NCBI GenBank assembly: GCA_022775905.1
Contig: JALFJX010000025.1
Coordinates: 1-64,000 of the forward strand
Direction: 5' to 3'
Length of the DNA: 64,000 bases
Source of the DNA: Methanobrevibacter sp.
GTDB lineage: Archaea > Methanobacteriota > Methanobacteria > Methanobacteriales > Methanobacteriaceae
Every line of letters starts with the position of its first letter. The stretch's first letter is position 1. A program made the translations under genes and the position numbers. Of the stretch, positions 28,873 through 38,003 are shown one piece after another. The notes under the pieces are model-generated. The model made no database searches. It worked only from the letters and a program-made list of their open reading frames with translations, and was not told where the DNA came from.

Positions 28873-29331
28873 ATGTTTTTAGTTATTAGAGTTAGAGGAA
28901 CTACTGGTGTTATCCAAAATATTGCTGACACCTTAGATATGTTAAGACTTAACAGAATCAGCCACGCAGTACTCGTTGATGAAAACCCTAGTTACGAAGG
29001 TATGCTTCAAAAAGCTAAGGATTACATCACCTGGGGTGAAGTTGATGCAGATTGTTTAGCTGCTATCATCGCTAAAAGAGGTAGACTCCCAGGTAATGTA
29101 AAAGTTACTGACGAATACGTTGCTGAAAATACTGATTACAAAGACATCGCAGATTTAGCTAAAGCAGTTGTTGAAGCTAAAGTTAAATTAGCTGATGTAG
29201 GAATCAAACCTGTATTCCGTTTACACCCTCCTAGAAAAGGATACGAAGACATTCGTTTATCCGTACAAGAAGGCGGATCCTTAGGTTACAGGGGAGAAAA
29301 TATTAAAGATCTCGCAAAGAAAATGCTTTAA
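28873..29331 (+). CDS. rpl30: Ribosomal protein L30 (uL30, long archaeal form)
   Basis: A 152-residue uL30. [44 protein letters not shown] is the conserved core; the C-terminal half carries the archaeal extension ending [28 protein letters not shown]. Confidence 0.96.
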   Translation: MFLVIRVRGTTGVIQNIADTLDMLRLNRISHAVLVDENPSYEGMLQKAKDYITWGEVDADCLAAIIAKRGRLPGNVKVTDEYVAENTDYKDIADLAKAVVEAKVKLADVGIKPVFRLHPPRKGYEDIRLSVQEGGSLGYRGENIKDLAKKML

Positions 29332-29346
29332 ATCAGGTGTATATTT

Positions 29347-29784
29347 ATGATTAGAACAAAACGTAAAATTAACAAACAAAGAGGTTCTAGATCCAACGGT
29401 GGAGGCTGTACCAAAAAACGTAGAGGTGCAGGTAACAAAGGTGGTAAAGGTAAAGCAGGTATGGGTAAACAACACTGGACCTGGACTGTAATCCACGATC
29501 GTGACCACTTTGGTAAACACGGTTTCAAAAGACCTCAAAAAATGATTAATAAAGTCAATGCTGTTAATTTAAACTACTTAGAAGAACAAGCTGATAAATT
29601 ACTCGCAAGCGGTAAAGCATCTCAAGATGGTGGTGCTATTGTAATTGATGTAACTGAATTAGGTTACGACAAAGTTTTAGGTAAAGGTAAAATTACCAAA
29701 ACTTTCAAAATTTCAGCTCCTCAATTTTCAGCATCTGCTGTTGAAAAAATTGAAGAATTAGGAGGAGAAGCTATAGAATTATAG
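29347..29784 (+). CDS. rpl15: Ribosomal protein L15 (uL15)
   Basis: A 145-residue archaeal uL15. Gly/Lys-rich N-terminus (KRKINKQRGSRSNGGGCTKKRRGAGNKGGKGKAG) followed by the globular C-terminus with GKGKITKTFKISAPQFSASAVEKIEELGGE. Its final codons form one arm of a perfect hairpin with a T-tract, so it probably ends a transcription unit. Confidence 0.97.
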   Translation: MIRTKRKINKQRGSRSNGGGCTKKRRGAGNKGGKGKAGMGKQHWTWTVIHDRDHFGKHGFKRPQKMINKVNAVNLNYLEEQADKLLASGKASQDGGAIVIDVTELGYDKVLGKGKITKTFKISAPQFSASAVEKIEELGGEAIEL

Positions 29785-29801
29785 CTTTTTTCTCTTTTTA
29801 T
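29768..29801 (+). terminator. Hairpin plus T-tract overlapping the L15 stop codon
   Basis: AAGCTATA (29768-29775), loop GAAT, TATAGCTT (29780-29787), then TTTTCTCTTTTT. The stop TAG lies in the 3' arm. It separates the ribosomal genes from secY. Confidence 0.65.
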
Positions 29802-29816
29802 TATTAGAGGAAAAAA

Positions 29817-31178
29817 ATGTCCGCACTAGAATTTTTAGAGCCTGTCTTTAAAGTTATCCCTGAAGTTAAATCTCCTGTTCACAGAGAAGACTTCAATGAA
29901 AAACTCAAATGGACTGCTCTTGTTTTAGTTTTATATTTTATATTAACTCAAATTCCGTTATATGGGTTAGCTCCTGGAGCTATTGATTCATTTGCTCAGT
30001 TAAGAGCAGTTATGGCAGGAAGTTTCGGTTCTATTCTTACTTTAGGTATTGGTCCGATTGTTACTGCATCTATTGTTTTACAATTATTAGTTGGTTCAAA
30101 TCTTTTGGATTTAGATTTGTCTTCTCATAAGGATAAATCACATTTCCAAGCTACTCAAAAGATTCTTTCCATTGTTTTTACAGTATTCGAAGCAAGTGTT
30201 TTGGTATTAACTGGTAACTTAGTTCCTATGGATGGTTCTTATACCTTGATATTAATTGCTCAACTTGTTGTTGGTGCATTAGTAATTATTTACCTTGATG
30301 AAGTTGTTTCAAAATGGGGATTCGGTAGTGGTATTGGTTTATTCATTGCAGCTGGTGTATGTCAAGCTATTATTGTAGGTACATTCAGTATCTTAAATGG
30401 TTCTGACGGATTGTTAGCAGGTATTATTCCTAAATTTATCCAACTAGCTTCTGCTGGTACTTTTGACTTTTCAATATTGATTCCATTAATTGCAACCATT
30501 ATTGTATTCTTAGTTGTATTGTATGGTGAATCAATGAAAGTGGAAATCCCTATTTCTCATGGTCAAGTTAAAGGTCACGGTAGAATTAGAGGATCTGTTG
30601 GTAAATATCCATTAAAATTTGTTTACTCAAGTAATATGCCTGTAATTTTAACAAGTGCATTACTTGTAAATGTTACTTTATTTGCAAATGTTTTCCAAAA
30701 AATTGGTGTTCCAATTTTAGGACATCTTCAAAATGGTAAAGCTGTTGATGGTATTGCTTGGTTATTGTCCACACCTAACTTAACCATGTTTATTACAGAA
30801 CCTATTCACGTTCTTGTATATGCAGTATTCTTCATTGCATGTTGTATGTTATTCTCATACTTATGGGTAGAAATCAGCGGATTAAATGCTAAAAAGATTT
30901 CTGAGCAACTTCATAAATCTGGTATTCAAATACCTGGATTCAGAAGTAGTAAACGTCAATTATATAAAATTTTGAAAAAATATATTCCTGCACTTACCAT
31001 TATCAGTGGTATTTATGTAGGTCTTATTGCTTTCCTTGCAGATTTAACTGGTGCTTTAGGTGGAGGTACTGGTGTATTGCTTACTGTAGGTATTCTCCAT
31101 AAACTTTATGAAGAAATGGCTCAAGAGCAACTTATGTCCGCAAATCCTGTTTTAAGGAAAGTTTTAGGAGGAGATTAA
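29817..31178 (+). CDS. secY: Protein translocase subunit SecY (Sec61 alpha)
   Basis: A 453-residue channel protein of the Sec translocon with about 10 transmembrane helices, starting MSALEFLEPVF. TM2a/plug region around residue 60 (SFGSILTLGIGPIVTASIVLQLL), KWGFGSGIGLFIAAGVCQAI and the C-terminal GGGTGVLLTVGILHKLYEE are typical. GAGGAAAAAA precedes the ATG. With the insertase-like protein downstream this makes a membrane-insertion cluster. Confidence 0.98.
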   Translation: MSALEFLEPVFKVIPEVKSPVHREDFNEKLKWTALVLVLYFILTQIPLYGLAPGAIDSFAQLRAVMAGSFGSILTLGIGPIVTASIVLQLLVGSNLLDLDLSSHKDKSHFQATQKILSIVFTVFEASVLVLTGNLVPMDGSYTLILIAQLVVGALVIIYLDEVVSKWGFGSGIGLFIAAGVCQAIIVGTFSILNGSDGLLAGIIPKFIQLASAGTFDFSILIPLIATIIVFLVVLYGESMKVEIPISHGQVKGHGRIRGSVGKYPLKFVYSSNMPVILTSALLVNVTLFANVFQKIGVPILGHLQNGKAVDGIAWLLSTPNLTMFITEPIHVLVYAVFFIACCMLFSYLWVEISGLNAKKISEQLHKSGIQIPGFRSSKRQLYKILKKYIPALTIISGIYVGLIAFLADLTGALGGGTGVLLTVGILHKLYEEMAQEQLMSANPVLRKVLGGD

Positions 31179-31200
31179 TTTCTCCTTTTTTTCTTTTAAC
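31169..31200 (+). terminator. Hairpin plus T-tract around the secY stop codon
   Basis: AGGAGA (31169-31174) pairs with TCTCCT (31181-31186); the stop TAA is in the loop. TTTTTTCTTTT follows. Stem is short (6 bp). Confidence 0.5.
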
Positions 31201-31216
31201 AATATGGGGGATTAAA

Positions 31217-31777
31217 ATGAAATTAGTAGTATTAACCGGTATTCCTGGTTCTGGAAGTACAACTTTACTTAATAAAGCTTTAGAAAAAGTTGAATATGTT
31301 CACTTAAATTATGGGGACATAATGACTGAAATTGCTATTAAGGAAAATATTGTTGAAGATAGAGATTCTTTAAGAAAATTACCAGCTGAAACACAAAAAG
31401 AAATTCAAGCTAAAGCAGCTAAAGAAATTAAACAAAGATCTGAAAATGATAATGTTATTGTAGATACTCATTGTACTATTAACACACCTGCAGGATTTTT
31501 ACCAGGTCTCCCAATTTGGGTTTTAGAACAATTACAACCAGATCTTTTTATTTTAATTGAAGCTAACGCTGATGAAATCATTTACAGAAGATTAAATGAT
31601 GAAACTCGTCAAAGAGATGTTCAAAAAGCTAAAGAAATTCAATTACATCAAGAAATGAACAGAGCAACTTCTATGGCTTATGCAACTTTAACAGGTGCTA
31701 CTGTTAAAATCGTAGAAAACCATGATAATCATTTAGATTCATCTGTTTCAAAATTAGTTGATGTTTTAAATTTATAA
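31217..31777 (+). CDS. adkA: Adenylate kinase (archaeal type)
   Basis: A 186-residue archaeal adenylate kinase interconverting 2 ADP with ATP and AMP. P-loop VLTGIPGSGSTTLLN at residues 4-18, the AMP-side IVDTHCTINTPAGFLPGLP, and the lid-like segment NDETRQRDVQKAKEI. GGGGG precedes the ATG. Found after secY in many archaea. Confidence 0.95.
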   Translation: MKLVVLTGIPGSGSTTLLNKALEKVEYVHLNYGDIMTEIAIKENIVEDRDSLRKLPAETQKEIQAKAAKEIKQRSENDNVIVDTHCTINTPAGFLPGLPIWVLEQLQPDLFILIEANADEIIYRRLNDETRQRDVQKAKEIQLHQEMNRATSMAYATLTGATVKIVENHDNHLDSSVSKLVDVLNL

Positions 31778-31797
31778 ATTATTAATAGAGGTATATT

Positions 31798-32376
31798 ATG
31801 TTTGATATTATGGGAATGGTTTACGGTGTTTTAAACGCTATTTTCAATCCGATTCTTGCTATGGATCCAAATCCAAGCAATCCAGCTTTAACTGTATTGA
31901 TTATTGCATTCATTGTATCTTTAATTACAACTGTTGCTAATAAGTATTTGGTTGATCAAGATGCATTAAATGAAAAACAATTAAAAATGAAAGAGTTCAA
32001 TAAAGAACTTAGAGATGCTCAAAAAAGAGGAGACGGTAAAAAACTTGCTGAACTCCAAGCTAGACAAACTGAAATCATGAAAGAAAATACTGCAATGATG
32101 TCAGAACAATTCAAACCAATGATTGTTACTTTTGTCCCAATTATTTTAATATTCTTTTGGATGAGAGCATCTGCAATTAATGATTTAGTAGTAATATTAC
32201 CAACTACTGTTTATTGGGTTACTTTAACTCCACTTTGGCATGTTGTAGGTAGTATTTTCTATGGTGGTGAAGCTACCATTCCATATGGAATTGGTTGGTT
32301 GTTATGGTATATGATTTGTACTTTTGGCATGAGTCAAATATTAAGAAAATTCCTAGGATTCAAACAAGGGTTCTAA
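31798..32376 (+). CDS. EMC3/TMCO1-like membrane protein insertase (DUF106)
   Basis: A 192-residue protein of the archaeal DUF106 (Ylp1) family, related to YidC/Oxa1, EMC3 and TMCO1. It has three hydrophobic segments (around residues 28-48, 103-125 and 160-180) with a charged coiled coil between the first two (KQLKMKEFNKELRDAQKRGDGKK), a hallmark of the insertase fold. Location between adkA/secY and L34e is conserved. Role in membrane-protein insertion is inferred from family. Confidence 0.88.
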   Translation: MFDIMGMVYGVLNAIFNPILAMDPNPSNPALTVLIIAFIVSLITTVANKYLVDQDALNEKQLKMKEFNKELRDAQKRGDGKKLAELQARQTEIMKENTAMMSEQFKPMIVTFVPIILIFFWMRASAINDLVVILPTTVYWVTLTPLWHVVGSIFYGGEATIPYGIGWLLWYMICTFGMSQILRKFLGFKQGF

Positions 32377-32396
32377 ATAACCCTAAAAACTATACC

Positions 32397-32404
32397 TTTA
32401 TAAA
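32397..32404 (+). promoter_or_regulatory. TATA box upstream of L34e
   Basis: TTTATAAA preceded by CTATACC lies about 90 bp before the L34e ATG in a 115-bp gap, with a second AT-rich element near 32419. It suggests an internal promoter for L34e-cmk-L14e. Confidence 0.5.
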
Positions 32405-32491
32405 TAATGAGTAATAGATATATAAATATTCTATTTTGAATACGCTATTACACAATTATTCAAATTATTAAAAATTATTATAGGTGATTAA

Positions 32492-32758
32492 ATGCCTGCT
32501 AATAGGTTCAGATCAAGATCATATAAAAGAGTTCATAAAAACACTCCTGGTGGAGAAAATGTTTTAAGATACAAAAAGAAAAAACCATCTAAGCATGTTT
32601 GTGCTGAATGTGGTGCAGTATTACATGGTGTTCCTCGTGGACGTCCATATGAAATTGGAAAATTATCAAAAACCGCTAAAAGACCTAGCCGTCCATACGG
32701 TGGGTACTTATGTTCAGCTTGTGCTCGTAAACTTTTCAAAAACGAGGCTAGAAAATAA
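32492..32758 (+). CDS. rpl34e: Ribosomal protein L34e (eL34)
   Basis: An 88-residue eL34 with two CxxC zinc motifs (HVCAECG around residue 38 and LCSACARK around 75). [15 protein letters not shown] at the start and [28 protein letters not shown] in the middle are diagnostic. Its stop overlaps the cmk start by one base. Confidence 0.97.
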   Translation: MPANRFRSRSYKRVHKNTPGGENVLRYKKKKPSKHVCAECGAVLHGVPRGRPYEIGKLSKTAKRPSRPYGGYLCSACARKLFKNEARK

Positions 32759-33279
32759 TGATAATTACAATCGGCGGGTTAGCTGGAACTGGAACAACAA
32801 CACTTGCCCAAGTGTTAAGTGAAAAATTGAATGTTCCTTATATTTCTGCAGGTTTTATCTTTAGAGAAATGGCTGCTGAGAGGGGAATGAGTGTTCTTGA
32901 ATTCAGTGAATTTGCTGAAGGTAATGATGAAATAGATAAGGAAATTGATAAGCGTCAAGCTGAAAAAGCTAAGTCTACAGATAATTTGATTCTTGAAGGA
33001 AGATTGTCTGCATTTTTTGTTGATAATGCTGATTTGAGAATTTGTTTAATGACTCCATTTGATGTTAGATCCAAAAGGATTGCTGAAAGAGAGAACAAAT
33101 CTGTTGATGTAGCTAAAAGCGAAATTATTATTCGTGAAGAAAGCGAAGTTTTAAGATACAAAGAAATCCATAATATTGATATCAGTAATATGGAAATCTA
33201 TGATTTAATTATAAATACTGATAGCTTTGATCCAGAAAGCATATCAGAAATCATTACAACAACATTAAAGGTGATATAA
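32758..33279 (+). CDS. cmk: Cytidylate kinase (archaeal CMK)
   Basis: A 173-residue P-loop kinase that phosphorylates CMP/dCMP. ITIGGLAGTGTTTLAQVLSEKL holds the Walker A loop; ISAGFIFREMA and LEGRLSAFFVDNADLRICL are typical of the archaeal type. Starts in the L34e stop codon (TAATG), and L14e begins on the base after its stop. Confidence 0.95.
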   Translation: MIITIGGLAGTGTTTLAQVLSEKLNVPYISAGFIFREMAAERGMSVLEFSEFAEGNDEIDKEIDKRQAEKAKSTDNLILEGRLSAFFVDNADLRICLMTPFDVRSKRIAERENKSVDVAKSEIIIREESEVLRYKEIHNIDISNMEIYDLIINTDSFDPESISEIITTTLKVI

Positions 33280-33501
33280 ATGGCATCAATCGAAGTAGGT
33301 AGAGTATGTGTTAAAACTGCTGGTAGAGAAGCAGGCGAAAAATGCGCAATCGTTGAAATTATCGATGAAAACTTTGTAGAAGTAATTGGTGAAGCTGTAA
33401 AAAACAGAAGATGTAACATCGCTCACTTAGAACCAACTGCAGATTCTATCGATGTTTCTGGTGATGCAGAATCTATCAAAGCAGCTTTAGCTGGCTTATA
33501 A
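33280..33501 (+). CDS. rpl14e: Ribosomal protein L14e (eL14)
   Basis: A 73-residue archaeal eL14 consisting of the SH3-like/KOW domain: EVGRVCVKTAGREAGEKCAIVEIIDENFVEVIGEAVKNRRCNIAHLEPT. Eukaryotic versions are longer. Confidence 0.95.
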   Translation: MASIEVGRVCVKTAGREAGEKCAIVEIIDENFVEVIGEAVKNRRCNIAHLEPTADSIDVSGDAESIKAALAGL

Positions 33502-33507
33502 ATTTAA

Positions 33508-33541
33508 ATGAATAATTTAATTTATTCATATCTTTTTTTAT
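33508..33541 (+). terminator. Hairpin plus T-tract after L14e
   Basis: ATGAATAA (33508-33515), six-base loop, TTATTCAT (33522-33529), then ATCTTTTTTTATTT. It separates L14e from cbf5. Confidence 0.6.
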
Positions 33542-33579
33542 TTAACTATTTTTTTATTTAATATTCAAGGGTTTATTTT

Positions 33580-34545
33580 ATGAAGTTCAATATGGTAGTC
33601 AAGTCTAAAAGTTTTACTTCTCCTGAGTTTGGATGTAAACCGGAGGAAAGAGAAATTTCTGAATATATTTCTAAAGGAGTTATTAATTTAGATAAGCCAT
33701 CTGGTCCAACTTCTCATGAAATTGATTCTTGGGTTAAAAGAATTTTACCGTTGGAAAAATCAGGACATGGTGGAACATTAGATCCTAAAGTAACTGGAAT
33801 TTTACCTGTTGGTTTGGATGATGCAACCAGAGCGATTCAATTATTATTGACTGCTCCTAAGGAATATGTATGTTTATTAACATTCCATCAAGATGTGCCT
33901 GAAGATAGAATTCGTGAAGTGTTTGCTGAATTCACTGGTAAAATTTATCAACTTCCACCTGTAAAATCTGCTGTAAAACGTGAATTAAGAACACGTAATG
34001 TGTATTATGCTACCATTTATGAAATTGATGGTCGTGATGTTTTATTCAGAATAGGTTGTGAAGCTGGAACTTATGTTAGAACTTACTGCCATAATATTGG
34101 TGAAGCTTTGGGTGTTGGAGCACATATGGCTGAACTTAGAAGGACACAGGTAGGTTCATTCAATGAAAAAAATAATTTGGTTACATTACAGGATGTAACT
34201 GATGCATATCATTTCTATATTGAAGATGGGGATGATTCATTCTTGCGTCAAGCAATTATGCCAATGGAAAGGGCTGCGGACTATCTACCAAAAATCATTG
34301 TTAAGGATTCTGCAGTTGATGCAATTTGTCATGGTGCTGATTTGGCATGTGGTGGAATTGCAGAACTTGCTGATAATATTCAAAAGAATGATATTGTGGC
34401 AATATTTACACTTAAAGGTGAATTAGTTGGTGCAGGTCGTTCTTTATTAACTTCAAATGAAATTTTAGAATCTGACTCAGGTTTTGCAGTTAATGTTTCT
34501 AAAGTATTGATGAAGCCAGATACTTATCCAAGATTCTGGAAATAA
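33580..34545 (+). CDS. cbf5: tRNA/rRNA pseudouridine synthase Cbf5 (TruB family)
   Basis: A 321-residue dyskerin/Cbf5 homologue, the catalytic subunit of H/ACA ribonucleoproteins; in archaea it also makes pseudouridine-55 in tRNA. NLDKPSGPTSHEIDSWVKRIL and the catalytic Asp in GHGGTLDPKVTGILPVGL (about residue 65) are clear. RIGCEAGTYVRTYCHNIGEALG follows, and a PUA domain ends the protein from about 235. Usual last gene of the super-operon. Confidence 0.96.
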   Translation: MKFNMVVKSKSFTSPEFGCKPEEREISEYISKGVINLDKPSGPTSHEIDSWVKRILPLEKSGHGGTLDPKVTGILPVGLDDATRAIQLLLTAPKEYVCLLTFHQDVPEDRIREVFAEFTGKIYQLPPVKSAVKRELRTRNVYYATIYEIDGRDVLFRIGCEAGTYVRTYCHNIGEALGVGAHMAELRRTQVGSFNEKNNLVTLQDVTDAYHFYIEDGDDSFLRQAIMPMERAADYLPKIIVKDSAVDAICHGADLACGGIAELADNIQKNDIVAIFTLKGELVGAGRSLLTSNEILESDSGFAVNVSKVLMKPDTYPRFWK

Positions 34546-34669
34546 TTTTCTTGTATTTTTGACCCAAGTGGTTAAAATACTAATGTTTAAATTAAATAAA
34601 GAGGTAATATTTCTTTTGTGAATATTATTTTATGTTGATTGTTATATTTTATATATGAGGTTTGTTATT

Positions 34670-35916
34670 TTGATTAGAAAAATAGGTTTATTTTGTGTTT
34701 GATTTTAATATTTGTTTCAGTTAATTCAATTCAAGCAGCTGATATTAATGCGACTGATTCATCTATAAGTCCTATTGATAATAATTCTATTCAAAGTGAT
34801 GTTAATTCTCATTTAAATACATCACTTGATGATTCTTTAAATGAAACTATCAAAAATAAAACACAGTTAACATCACCAACAACTAGTACTTATTATAAAG
34901 GGTCTTATCATATAACTCTAAAAGATTCAAATAATACTGTTTTAGGAAATAAAACTGTTACTTTGAGGATAAATAATATTAATTATACTGCTATAACTGA
35001 CAGTAACGGTGTTGCTAATTTCAATTTAAAACTCAATCCTGGAAATTATAAATCAACTATTGTTTTTACTGGTGATGATACATATGAATCTTGTAATTTA
35101 ACTTCTAATTTTAAAGTATTGTCTACAATAAAGGCTAGCAATATATCAAAATATTATAAAGGAAGTAAAAAGTATAGTGCAACCTTCTTTAAGAGTGATG
35201 GGAACTATTTGGCAAATAGATATGTTAAAATTACTGTTAATGGAAAATCATATTCTGTTAAAACTAGCAGTAAAGGTTTTGTAAGTATATCTGTAAATCT
35301 AAAGCCAGGTACCTACAAAATTGTTTCTTCAGATCCAATCACAGGTATAAGTTAACAACAACATTTAAAATTTTATCAACAATAAGTTCAAGTAATCTCA
35401 ATAAGGTTGCAGGAGATAACAAGAAATTTACAGCAAAATTCTTTAAAAGCAATGGGAAAGTTTTAGCTAAAAAATATGTTAAAATTAAAATTAACAGTAA
35501 GACTTATAAAATTAAAACAAATTCCTATGGTAATGTGATTTATATTTAAAAAAACTTAAAGCAGGTACATATAAGATTGTTTCCTATAATAATGACGGTT
35601 TGTCAAAAAAGTCATAGTTAAAATTTTTAAAAGGAAAGCATCTACAAAATTAACTTCTAGCTTTTACACATTCCGTTCAAATGATACTAAAGAAGTTAAG
35701 ATTAAATTATCCACTAGTTTAAACGATGATTCTAATTCAGGAAAAATAATTAAAATCAAAATTAATGGAATAACCTATTCTAAAAAGACTAATAGCGAAG
35801 GTATTGTGAATTTCAAGTTACCTTCGCTGGAAAAAGGCATTTACAAAGTGGAATATAGTTATGGTGGAAATTATTATTTTGTTTATATTTTAATTATTTT
35901 TATATCTTTGTTTTAA
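34670..35916 (+). pseudogene. Broken adhesin-like protein (Ig-like repeats)
   Basis: A TTG start with GAGG (34657-34660) begins a signal peptide (MIRKIGLF) whose frame is lost in a T-run near 34690; the rest (CLILIFVSVNSIQAADI) continues in the next frame. Three to four Ig-like repeats of the form TYYKGSYHITLKDSN...KTVTLRINN...YTAITDSNGVANFNLKLNPGNYK follow, each with the lysine-rich KYYKGSKKYSATFF pattern. Further lesions occur near 35345, 35548 and 35608, where the reading must switch frames. It ends at TAA 35914-35916. There is no recognisable membrane anchor at the end. Product cannot be made intact. Confidence 0.82.
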
Positions 35917-36092
35917 TATATTTGTAAGAATAATATTACAAGTATAACTTATATGTAATTGATTGTATATTTATTCATATGAGTTATAATTGTTGAGGGG
36001 TATCGGAAGATTGTGCTTTTGCCTAAATTAATATTTTATACTCCCATTATAATTGATTATTATAATGTTATTGACTGTAAAGGGAGGTGAAA

Positions 36093-37856
36093 ATGATTAA
36101 ACACAAGTTAATTGGACGCAAAATGTTGTTATTCACACTTTTCATAATGGTTTTACTTGGAACAATATCTATTGTTAGCGCTAGTGATTCAATTGCAGAT
36201 AATTCTTCTGATGATAGTGTTGAGCCTTTAATTTCAGATTCTATTGATGAGGATAATGTTGTTGGGGATGAATCTGATGATTCTAATGCAATATCAAATG
36301 ATGATGCTTTGGAGGCATCTTCTGATAGTAGTCCTTTCATTCCAGATAGTCCTGGACATTATAATCATACATATGATTTAGAACCTTTCATGAAGATGTA
36401 TCAAATATTCTCTCACATTTTGAATCCGTAAGTGGGGGTGTTACTACTGAAGGTGGTGGTTCTGATGAATTCCATGTATATTGGGCTCCTGAATATGTAA
36501 CTGAAGGCCAAACATTCCATATTGTTGTTGATGTTAAAGATAGATTATTTTCTAGTGTAAAAATTTCAATTCCATCTATTGGGATAAAAAATCTAAATTT
36601 AGATAAATATTCTGATGGACATTATTTTACTTACACTGTTGATGGTAGTAAAGTTACTCCTGTTGTTAAAGATGATACTATTGATATTAATCCTCAAGGA
36701 GCAAGTCATGTTTACGTAGAGGGGTTTTATATTTATAAAGAAAATAATATTACTTTAAGTATTAACTCTTCTTTAATTAAAATTGGAAACTCTGTTAAAT
36801 TAACTCTTACTGTTAAGGATCTTACAGACAATATTCCTATAACTTCAGGAACAGTAGAATATTATCTTTCTAACGGTACAAAAATTGGAAGCAGTGCTCC
36901 TGACGGATCATTTGTATATACTCCTAGCAAAACTGGAAATTACACTTTCTATGCGAAATATATTCCTGATGAAAATTCAAATATTTATCTTGAATGCACT
37001 TCAAACAATGTTGATTTGGAAGTAGTTCCTTTGAATACTGTTGTCAGTGCTGATAAAGTGGTAAATAAGACTAATTCAATTATGGATATTCCGGTTTCTG
37101 TTGTGGGTGAGTTTGGTGTTTCTGTTGCTAATGGTACTGTGAAATCTACTATTGATGGTACTGGTATTCTGCTACTGTTAATGATGGTAAAGTCATATTT
37201 AAGGATGTTAGGTTACTGGGGAAGTAGGTACTTTCAATTATGATGTTGATTATGTTGGAAATGATTATTATCTGGATTCTGTAGGTACTTTAATCATTGA
37301 AACTATTGAAATCCTTCTTGCAATAGTGGTTTTGAATACTACAACTACAAGTAAGAATGTCTCTGGTCATGAGGGTGATAAAGTAAATATTACAGCAGAT
37401 ATTGTGGATGAGGAGAGTAACCCGGTTCAGAATGGTACTGCTACATTAACTCTCAACGGTAACAATTATACTGTTGAAGTTAAAAATGGTAAAGCAGTAT
37501 TTACTGATGTCGTTTTACCTTCTGAAAATACAACAGCTGTAATTAAATATGCTGGAAATGATAATTATAATCCATCTTCAACTACAATTAATGTTACTAT
37601 TATCGCTGATCCTGAACCAAGTCCAGAACCTATTCCTGATCCTGAACCAATTCCTGTTGATCCAACTCCAGGACCAAGTCCTAATCCTAATCCTAATCCT
37701 GGACCAGATAACAATGAATCTAATTCAGTAAATGGTGGTTCTGATGAAAATGGCTCTGTAGAGAATAACATGCATAATACAGGTAATCCAATCTTTGCTA
37801 TATTATTGGTATTGCTTGTTTTAGTTTCAAATGTCTCTTTAAGATGTAGAAAATAA
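36093..37856 (+). pseudogene. Broken adhesin-like protein with Pro-rich stalk and C-terminal anchor
   Basis: An ATG after GGGAGGTGAAA starts a signal peptide (KMLLFTLFIMVLLGTISIVSA) and an acidic Ser/Asp linker. The frame stops at 36429-36431, but coding continues in a neighbouring frame (SVSGGVTTEGGGSDEFHVYWAPE onward) through Ig-like repeats to about 37170; two further switches near 37165 and 37215 are needed to reach the last ORF. That part has one more Ig-like repeat (SGHEGDKVNITADIVDEES), a Pro-rich stalk with PEPIPDPEPIPVDP and PNPNPNPGPD, and a hydrophobic anchor IFAILLVLLVLVSNVSL before RCRK. At least three frameshifts. Confidence 0.85.
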
Positions 37857-37861
37857 ACACT

Positions 37862-37892
37862 TGGAAGATTTTATCTTCCATTTTCTTTTTTT
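37862..37892 (+). terminator. Perfect hairpin plus T-tract after the adhesin pseudogene
   Basis: TGGAAGAT (37862-37869), loop TTT, ATCTTCCA (37873-37880), then TTTTCTTTTTTT. The terminator is intact although the gene is broken. Confidence 0.7.
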
Positions 37893-38003
37893 AGCATATA
37901 TTTATTAATTTAAAATAAGACTATTTTTCCTAATTTATATTATATTAATAGTGATTGGTAATTTTTTAAGGGTATTTTAAAAAAGAGAAAAGAAATGGAA
38001 AAG

